DNA of 55,560 bases, taken from assembly GCA_040902105.1 (NCBI GenBank), contig JBBDXW010000002.1, positions 1-55,560 on the forward strand, read 5' to 3'. Shown here one piece after another: positions 49,959 through 55,560 of this stretch. The DNA comes from IDS-8 sp040902105. Lineage in GTDB: Bacteria; Pseudomonadota; Gammaproteobacteria; Steroidobacterales; Woeseiaceae. Every line of letters starts with the position of its first letter. Position 1 is the first letter of the stretch. A model generated the notes under the pieces. The model ran no database searches. It saw only the letters and a program-made list of their open reading frames with translations, and was not told the origin of the DNA. The translations under genes were made by a program, and so were the position numbers.

Positions 49959-50158
49959 TTGTTGTCATCCCGCCGATTCAGTTCAGTGATAACCGTCTTC
50001 ACCCGAGCGATTTCCTTGCGCACGCGGCCGTGTTCGTGCGGACGCGACAGCTGACCGGTGGACTGTTGCATGCGCAGATTGAACTGCTCACGACGGAGCT
50101 TGAGCAATTCCTTGCCTAATTGATCCTTCGACAACGCTCTCAGTTCGCTTGCGTTCAT
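49955..50158 (-). CDS. rpmC: 50S ribosomal protein L29
   Basis: 67 residues (E. coli 63). ELRALSKDQLGKELLKLRREQFNLRMQ is the L29 helix pair. The ATG at 50158 shares one base with the rplP stop (TGATG), so translation is coupled; a GTG one codon earlier is an alternative. It sits at the tunnel exit with L23. Confidence 0.97.
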   Translation of the reverse strand: MNASELRALSKDQLGKELLKLRREQFNLRMQQSTGQLSRPHEHGRVRKEIARVKTVITELNRRDDNK

Positions 50159-50571
50159 CACATCACCTGCCGGGTCACGAAGCTTGTCGGGAACGGCAGC
50201 TTGGCGGCGGCAAGGCGAAACGCCTCGCGCGCGATCTCCTCGGTGACGCCTTCCATTTCATACAGCACACGGCCTGGCTGTATCTGGCAAACCCAGTATT
50301 CAACGTTGCCCTTGCCCTTACCCTGCCTGACTTCGAGCGGTTTCTTCGTGATCGGCTTGTCCGGAAACACGCGGATCCAGATCTTGCCGCCGCGCTTGAT
50401 ATGACGCGTCATTGCACGGCGCGCCGCTTCAATCTGGCGCGCCGTCAGCCGGCCGCGCTCGGTCGCCTTCAATCCGTACTCGCCGAAAGACACGTCGCTG
50501 CCGCGATGCGCGAGGCCGCGATTGCGCGACTTCATCTGCTTACGAAATTTTGTTCGCTTTGGCTGTAACAT
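50158..50571 (-). CDS. rplP: 50S ribosomal protein L16
   Basis: 137 residues (E. coli 136). It starts MLQPKRTKFRKQMKSRNRGLAHRG and includes IWIRVFPDKPITKKPLEVRQGKGKGNVEYWVCQI. It helps place A-site tRNA. Confidence 0.98.
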   Translation of the reverse strand: MLQPKRTKFRKQMKSRNRGLAHRGSDVSFGEYGLKATERGRLTARQIEAARRAMTRHIKRGGKIWIRVFPDKPITKKPLEVRQGKGKGNVEYWVCQIQPGRVLYEMEGVTEEIAREAFRLAAAKLPFPTSFVTRQVM

Positions 50572-50595
50572 TGCTCTTTCCTGATTCGCGAGCCT

Positions 50596-51285
50596 TTATC
50601 TCGCGGCGCCTGCCGTGTCCTGCGATTCCGCTACCGCCACCTCGGGCTTGTCGAACACTTCGCCCTTGAAGATCCAGACCTTGACGCCAATGACGCCGTA
50701 AGTCGTGAACGCTTCGGCGAAGCCGTAATCGATGTCTGCTCGAAAGGTATGAAGCGGAACCCGGCCTTCCCGATACCATTCAGACCGTGCGATTTCCGCG
50801 CCGTTCAAGCGGCCGCCGACCTTGACCTTGATGCCTTCGGCGCCGACACGCATTGTGTTGGTAACGGCTCGCTTCATTGCCCGGCGAAACATCACCCGGC
50901 GTTCCAGCTGCTGCGCAATTCCTTCCGCGACAAGCTGAGCGTCGAGCTCGGGTTTGCGTACTTCGCTGATGTTGATCCGCACGTCGTGGATGCCCATGCC
51001 AAGCAGCGCCGCAACCTCAGACCGCAGTTTCTCGATGTCTTCGCCCTTCTTGCCGATGACGATTCCCGGCCGTGCCGTGAAAATCGTGATGTTGGCCTTC
51101 TTCGCCGGGCGCTCAATATGGATACGGCTCACGGACGCATCCTTGAGTTTTTTCTTCACGAACGTTCTGAGTTCATAGTCCGTGCGAACGTAGTCCCGGA
51201 ACGTGGGCGAATCGGCATACCACCTGGACGACCAGTCCTTGACGATGCCTAAGCGAATACCTGTCGGATGTACTTTTTGACCCAT
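50596..51285 (-). CDS. rpsC: 30S ribosomal protein S3
   Basis: 229 residues (E. coli 233). It starts MGQKVHPTGIRLGIVKDWSSRWYAD. The KH-type segment is FTARPGIVIGKKGEDIEKLR. It forms the mRNA entry helicase with S4 and S5. It follows rplV by 64 bases. Confidence 0.98.
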   Translation of the reverse strand: MGQKVHPTGIRLGIVKDWSSRWYADSPTFRDYVRTDYELRTFVKKKLKDASVSRIHIERPAKKANITIFTARPGIVIGKKGEDIEKLRSEVAALLGMGIHDVRINISEVRKPELDAQLVAEGIAQQLERRVMFRRAMKRAVTNTMRVGAEGIKVKVGGRLNGAEIARSEWYREGRVPLHTFRADIDYGFAEAFTTYGVIGVKVWIFKGEVFDKPEVAVAESQDTAGAAR

Positions 51286-51349
51286 GCAATTCTCTCGTTG
51301 TCGATTTCCGCGAGCCGTTACCCGGTTACCCGCAGCACACTCGTCCCGA

Positions 51350-51682
51350 CTACTCGTCGCCTACCGAAATCGTAATGTGGCTGTTACGCTTTATGATCCG
51401 GGCACCGCGGCCTTTTGCCCGTGCCCGATAACGCCTGAACGTCGGCGCCTCGTTCACTTCAATCGTCGACACTTTGAGCTCATCGATGTCCGCTCCATGA
51501 TTGTGCTCGGCGTTCGCAATGGCGGACTCGAGCACTTTCTTGACGATGCGCGCACTCTTTTTCGGAGTGAAAGTCAGTGTTCGCAACGCCTCTTCGACGT
51601 TTTTACCGCGGATAGCATCAGCCATCAGCCGGCACTTCTGAGGAGAAACCCGCGCATACCGAAGTGTTGCTGCTACCTGCAT
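51350..51682 (-). CDS. rplV: 50S ribosomal protein L22
   Basis: About 110 residues, as in E. coli, from the ATG at 51682 with GAAGGAG six bases upstream. KKVLESAIANAEHNHGADIDELKV is the conserved core and RARAKGRGARIIKRNSHITI the tunnel-lining hairpin. The five residues upstream of this ATG overlap the rpsS end and were left out. Confidence 0.97.
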   Translation of the reverse strand: MQVAATLRYARVSPQKCRLMADAIRGKNVEEALRTLTFTPKKSARIVKKVLESAIANAEHNHGADIDELKVSTIEVNEAPTFRRYRARAKGRGARIIKRNSHITISVGDE

Positions 51683-51693
51683 CACTGACTCCT

Positions 51694-51969
51694 TCAAACC
51701 TTGGTTTTCCGGTCGCCCGAATGGCCCTTATAGGTCCGGGTGACGGCAAACTCGCCAAGCTTGTGACCCACCATGTTTTCGGAGATGAGCACAGGCACAT
51801 GTTGCCGCCCGTTATGGACGGCAATGGTCAGTCCGACCATGTCGGGCAATACCATCGAGCGTCGCGACCAGGTCTTGATGGGTCGACGATCGTTCGCTTT
51901 CGACGCCGTCGCAACCTTCTTCGCCAGGTGCGTATCGACAAACGGCCCTTTTCTAACGGAACGTGGCAC
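51694..51969 (-). CDS. rpsS: 30S ribosomal protein S19
   Basis: 91 residues (E. coli 92). It starts MPRSVRKGPFVDTHLAKKV and includes HNGRQHVPVLISENMVGHKLGEFAVTRT. It binds 16S rRNA in the head with S13. A 94-base gap to rplB precedes it. Confidence 0.98.
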   Translation of the reverse strand: MPRSVRKGPFVDTHLAKKVATASKANDRRPIKTWSRRSMVLPDMVGLTIAVHNGRQHVPVLISENMVGHKLGEFAVTRTYKGHSGDRKTKV

Positions 51970-52063
51970 TTTTCAAATTCCTCAATTGCGCGGCTTTTGC
52001 CGGTGCGAAACGACTCTGCCTGAAAATCTCATACCATCCACCTGCATCGCGTACTTCAATTGC

Positions 52064-52891
<828 letters not shown>

Positions 52892-52922
52892 GATCTTTCC
52901 CGTTTTCCTTATGCGTCACGCT

Positions 52923-53231
52923 TCAGTCGGCGCCGAGGAAGTCTATCTGGCTGCCGGGAGCCAGCTTCACATACGCTTTTTTCCACGCGATGCGGCGACC
53001 GGAAGTCGTTCCGTGACGCTTGATCTTGCCGCGGCAATTGATCACCGTGACGTCGTCGACTTTGACCTCGAACAACAGCTCGACGGCCTGGAGAATTTCG
53101 GATTTCGTTGCGTCCGTCCTCACCTTGAAAACGATCTGGTTGCTTTGCTCGGCCACGATCGTGCTTTTTTCCGACAGGTGCGGCGCGTAAATCACGCTCA
53201 TCAACCGTTCCTGACGCTCGCTGACACTCAT
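52923..53231 (-). CDS. rplW: 50S ribosomal protein L23
   Basis: 102 residues (E. coli 100). YAPHLSEKSTIVAEQSNQIVFKV opens the domain and VTVINCRGKIKRHGTTSGRRIAWKKAYV ends it. It is the docking site for trigger factor and SRP. It overlaps the rplD stop by four bases. Confidence 0.97.
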   Translation of the reverse strand: MSVSERQERLMSVIYAPHLSEKSTIVAEQSNQIVFKVRTDATKSEILQAVELLFEVKVDDVTVINCRGKIKRHGTTSGRRIAWKKAYVKLAPGSQIDFLGAD

Positions 53232-53833
53232 GACAGGCGCTCCTCGATCAGTTTCAGCGCCGGCAACGTGACCAGGACTTTTTCAAACCGCATCAGGACC
53301 ACGGGATCAATCGAAGACACATCGCAAATGCCGACGTCCGGCAGGTTGCGAGCCGATAGAAATAATTTTTCATCGAATGCTTCGTTGACGATCAATACGT
53401 TACCGAGGCCGAGCTGTTTCAGCTTACCGGCCAGCTCCCTGGTCTTTGGCGCCTCCATCGCAAGCGATTCGGTGACGACCAGACGATCCTGGCGCACGAG
53501 CTCCGAAAACACGGAGCGGAGCGCGCCGCGATACATTTTCCGGTTCACCTTCTGGCTGTGATCCCGCGGCCGAGCAGCAAACGTCTTGCCGCCGCCGACC
53601 CATATCGGGCTGCGAATCGAGCCGGCGCGCGCACGGCCGGTGCCCTTCTGGTTCCACGGCTTTACGCCGCCGCCCCGTACATCGGAACGATTTTTCTGCG
53701 CCTTGGTCCCGGCCCGGCCGCCTGCCAGAAAGGCCGTCACAACCTGGTGCACCAATGGCTCGTTAAATTCCACCGCGAACGCGCTGTCGGCTACATCGAC
53801 GCTGCTGCCGCTGTCCTGCATTTTGATCTGCAT
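53228..53833 (-). CDS. rplD: 50S ribosomal protein L4
   Basis: 201 residues, as in E. coli. The tunnel loop is FLAGGRAGTKAQKNRSDVRGGGVKPWNQKGTGRARAGSIRSP. In E. coli L4 autoregulates the S10 operon through its leader RNA. The first codons (MQIKMQDSGS) make it a few residues longer at the N-terminus than needed. Confidence 0.97.
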   Translation of the reverse strand: MQIKMQDSGSSVDVADSAFAVEFNEPLVHQVVTAFLAGGRAGTKAQKNRSDVRGGGVKPWNQKGTGRARAGSIRSPIWVGGGKTFAARPRDHSQKVNRKMYRGALRSVFSELVRQDRLVVTESLAMEAPKTRELAGKLKQLGLGNVLIVNEAFDEKLFLSARNLPDVGICDVSSIDPVVLMRFEKVLVTLPALKLIEERLS

Positions 53834-53836
53834 CGC

Positions 53837-54490
53837 TCAAGCCTCTTTCTGGCGGGCCTTGATGGCCGGCCGAACGAGGACCTGACTGCCACTGTGACCC
53901 GGCACAGCGCCCTTTATCAGAATAAGGTTGCGTTCCGCATCCACGCGGATGACTTCAAGGTTCTGCACCGTGCGGCGCACGTTGCCCATATGGCCGGACA
54001 TCTTCTTGCCCGGGAACACCCGACCGGGCGACTGGTTCTGACCGATCGAACCGGGCGCACGATGCGACAGCGAGTTACCGTGTGTCGCATCCTGCATGCT
54101 GAAGTGGTGCCGCTTGACCGTGCCGGCAAAGCCCTTGCCGATGGTCGTGCCGATCACATCGACCTTCTGTCCGACCTGAAAGAGATCGACCCTGATCTCG
54201 CTCCCTGCCTCGAGCTCGCTGTCATCGCCGTCCGCCAGGCGGAATTCCGTCATCAGATCGCCGGCTTCAACCTTTGCCGCCGCAAAGTGGCCCGCCTCGG
54301 GCTTCGTCACACGCGACGCCTTGCGCGCGCCCGCGGAAACCTGCAGCGCACGGTAGCCGTCATGCTCGACGGACTTCCGCTGTGTAACGCGGTTCGGCTG
54401 AGCCTCGATCACCGTCACCGGGATCGAATCGCCGTCATCCGTGAATATTCGTGTCATGCCGCATTTGCGGCCAACAAGGCCCATCGTCAT
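53837..54490 (-). CDS. rplC: 50S ribosomal protein L3
   Basis: 217 residues (E. coli 209). GLVGRKCGMTRIFTDDGDSIPVTVIEA opens the protein, and RAPGSIGQNQSPGRVFPGKKMSGHMGN surrounds the Gln methylated in E. coli. The ATG at 54490 has GAGG ten bases upstream; a second ATG two codons in is possible. Unusually, it is 568 bases from rpsJ and has its own upstream promoter and leader. Confidence 0.97.
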   Translation of the reverse strand: MTMGLVGRKCGMTRIFTDDGDSIPVTVIEAQPNRVTQRKSVEHDGYRALQVSAGARKASRVTKPEAGHFAAAKVEAGDLMTEFRLADGDDSELEAGSEIRVDLFQVGQKVDVIGTTIGKGFAGTVKRHHFSMQDATHGNSLSHRAPGSIGQNQSPGRVFPGKKMSGHMGNVRRTVQNLEVIRVDAERNLILIKGAVPGHSGSQVLVRPAIKARQKEA

Positions 54491-54810
54491 GTCAATTCAA
54501 CCTCGCGCCGACTTCGGTTGGTCAGCGCCAATTGCCCGGTTTGCCAATTCAGTTTCGTTGCACCGTACCGACTGCGATTGGCCGGTACTGAATCTCTCAA
54601 ACACGCGAAAGGGCCAGCGCCATTGCGGGAACATTGACGTTCCTTTGCTGCGGAGCTGACCCCACTCCGGTCGAATGACCGGTTCCCGGGATTTGCCGAG
54701 TACGCCTTCTTGTTTGCAGGCGACCTAACATCCGGCGCCCCAGAGCGGTGAGCTGTGTGGCGCCTTTTTTCGAACTTGGCCGACTCCCGGCCCGGCCTAG
54801 TCCTGTCGAG
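54485..54810 (-). ncRNA. Hairpin-rich 5' leader of the rplC-led S10 transcript
   Basis: Between the promoter at 54817-54844 and rplC lies a ~320-base leader with several clear hairpins: GGCGCC...GGCGCC at 54734-54764, CCGGTC-gaat-GACCGG at 54667-54682, GGAAC-N6-GTTCC at 54627-54642, and GTACCG...CGGTAC near 54565-54588. Such structure fits a ribosomal-protein autoregulatory leader. No match to the E. coli S10 leader was established by eye. The 5' boundary is inferred from the promoter. Confidence 0.45.
54734..54770 (+). terminator. Plus-strand terminator-like hairpin in the rpsJ-rplC gap
   Basis: GGCGCC-N19-GGCGCC followed by six T on the plus strand, opposite to the ribosomal genes. In the operon's own orientation the same stem is preceded, not followed, by A6, so it would not terminate the minus transcript. 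It may stop antisense transcription. Confidence 0.45.
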
Positions 54811-54816
54811 CCGGTT

Positions 54817-54844
54817 ATTATAGCCGGATTCGGGCGGGTCGCAA
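54817..54844 (-). promoter_or_regulatory. Strong sigma-70 promoter upstream of rplC
   Basis: On the minus strand, TTGCGA (54839-54844), a 16-base spacer and a perfect TATAAT (54817-54822). It lies after rpsJ and about 320 bases before rplC. It is the best promoter match noticed in the window. Confidence 0.65.
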
Positions 54845-54902
54845 GCCGAAATGACCTGTGCGCGCACGTTTTTTGCCCGATCGAGGTGGCCTGATTCGAG
54901 CA

Positions 54903-54993
54903 GGCCGGTCGAGCGCCGCGGGGGTGTCGCAGTCGCTCAAGCACCGCCTCGCGAACTCGCTTTGTGCGACGCGCCCCGACAACTCGACCGGCC
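54903..54993 (-). repeat. Structured element in the rpsJ-rplC gap, containing a 48-bp repeat of the window's left edge
   Basis: Perfect 11-bp arms GGCCGGTCGAG (54903-54913) and CTCGACCGGCC (54983-54993) enclose it. Inside them are GTCGCA/TGCGAC and smaller stems. Bases 54919-54966, inverted, match bases 3-50 of the window at 43 of 48 positions. The element ends about 60 bases upstream of the rplC promoter -35. Confidence 0.7.
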
Positions 54994-55058
54994 TTACTTT
55001 TGACCTCGGGGTAGATCGAATCCTGCGTCGTCACCCCCGGTAGCGGGGACAGTACTCG

Positions 55059-55373
55059 TCAGTTCAGCTTGATCTGGACGTCCACGCCCGCGGGAAGTTC
55101 CAGTTTCATCAGGGCATCGACGGTCTTGTCGGTCGGGTTCACGATGTCCATAAGCCGCTTGTGCGTGCGGATTTCGTACTGGTCGCGGGCGTCCTTGTCG
55201 ACGTGCGGCGAAATCAGGATCGTGAAGCGTTCCATTTTCATGGGCAGCGGGATCGGTCCCCTGACGGTCGCGCCCGTCCGTTTGGCGGTATCCACGATCT
55301 CGCGGGCGGAGTTGTCGATCAGGCGGTGGTCGAACGCCTTGAGTCGTATGCGTATGTTCTGGTTTGTTGCCAC
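55059..55373 (-). CDS. rpsJ: 30S ribosomal protein S10
   Basis: 104 residues (E. coli 103), with a GTG start (GTG GCA ACA AAC). NIRIRLKAFDHRLIDNSAREIVDTAKRTGA and HVDKDARDQYEIRTHKRLMDIV are conserved. S10 is also the NusB partner in antitermination. It is 125 bases after tuf and probably shares its transcript. It is followed by a 568-base gap instead of the usual short spacer to rplC. Confidence 0.98.
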   Translation of the reverse strand: MATNQNIRIRLKAFDHRLIDNSAREIVDTAKRTGATVRGPIPLPMKMERFTILISPHVDKDARDQYEIRTHKRLMDIVNPTDKTVDALMKLELPAGVDVQIKLN

Positions 55374-55498
55374 GATAGGTACCGCGTTCCTTTATCCACG
55401 TCTGGAAATAAATTCAGTGACTCGTCTTGCCATCAACGACAGGTAGTGTCGAGGTCGTGTTGTCCGTTCGGGGACAATCCCCATGCGGCGACAGCCCG

Positions 55499-55560
55499 CT
55501 ACGCGATAATCTTTGCCACCACGCCGGCGCCGACCGTGCGGCCGCCTTCGCGGATCGCAA
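55499..55560 (-). CDS. tuf: Elongation factor Tu, C-terminal end (partial)
   Basis: The right edge encodes ...AIREGGRTVGAGVVAKIIA followed by TAG, the exact C-terminus of bacterial EF-Tu. Only about 19 codons are in the window. A GGGGA-ttg-TCCCC hairpin lies just past the stop. Confidence 0.95.
   Translation of the reverse strand, partial: AIREGGRTVGAGVVAKIIA

Noticed and set aside
54597..55034. 145-residue minus-strand open frame in the rpsJ-rplC gap
   Set aside because: It runs through the promoter, hairpins and the repeat, with no ribosome site and a low-complexity basic translation. Non-coding structure explains the region better.

Overview
The window looks like a chromosomal segment of a moderately GC-rich gammaproteobacterium. 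The evidence is Uup, SlyX, HspQ and OsmC homologues, Gammaproteobacteria-type ribosomal protein sequences, and a tuf-S10-spc-alpha gene order. The TtpC/DUF3450 type of TonB energiser suggests a marine or sediment lineage; that placement is inference. No CRISPR array, prophage, integrase, full insertion sequence, tRNA or rRNA gene was recognised.

Layout. 1-13.4 kb is a set of short housekeeping and stress operons, mostly on the minus strand: an ATP-grasp enzyme, a GNAT acetyltransferase, a DUF2238 membrane protein, slyX diverging from uup, a VOC protein, a cold-shock protein, an SRPBCC protein, upp, two OsmC-family proteins, csaA, a VIT-type transporter, DUF2784, an alpha/beta hydrolase, a DUF6940-like protein, hspQ, an AlkZ-like winged-helix protein and a TauE permease. 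14.2-22.0 kb is one plus-strand operon for a TonB energiser: DUF3450, TtpC, ExbB, ExbD, ExbD, TonB, TPR, then a second DUF3450 and TtpC. 22.2-36 kb is a mixed accessory and metabolic region: a DUF1232 protein, an amino acid permease, an ExeA-type ATPase fused to an FHA domain, a two-gene YeeE/YedE sulfur transporter, a DinB protein, a TolB-like propeller, a yeast-type cytosine deaminase, trpS and ggt, pepQ, phhB, an SDR and a small acidic protein. 36.3-40.5 kb is an RND efflux adaptor and pump. 40.8-55.6 kb is the minus-strand tuf/S10/spc/alpha ribosomal cluster.

How parts work together. The TonB cluster should harness the proton gradient for TonB-dependent receptors encoded elsewhere. Cytosine deaminase and Upp could form a cytosine-to-uracil-to-UMP salvage route. 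The adaptor and pump form an inner-membrane efflux unit that needs an outer-membrane channel from elsewhere.

The most unusual structure is in non-coding DNA. Two different palindromic MITE-like elements of about 165 bp sit exactly at the stop codons of rplQ and rplR, the second inside the spc operon. A REP-like family occurs at three loci, one a perfect 51-bp inverted repeat. The S10 operon is split by a 568-bp gap between rpsJ and rplC that holds a strong promoter, a hairpin-rich leader and a second copy of a sequence found at the left edge of the window.
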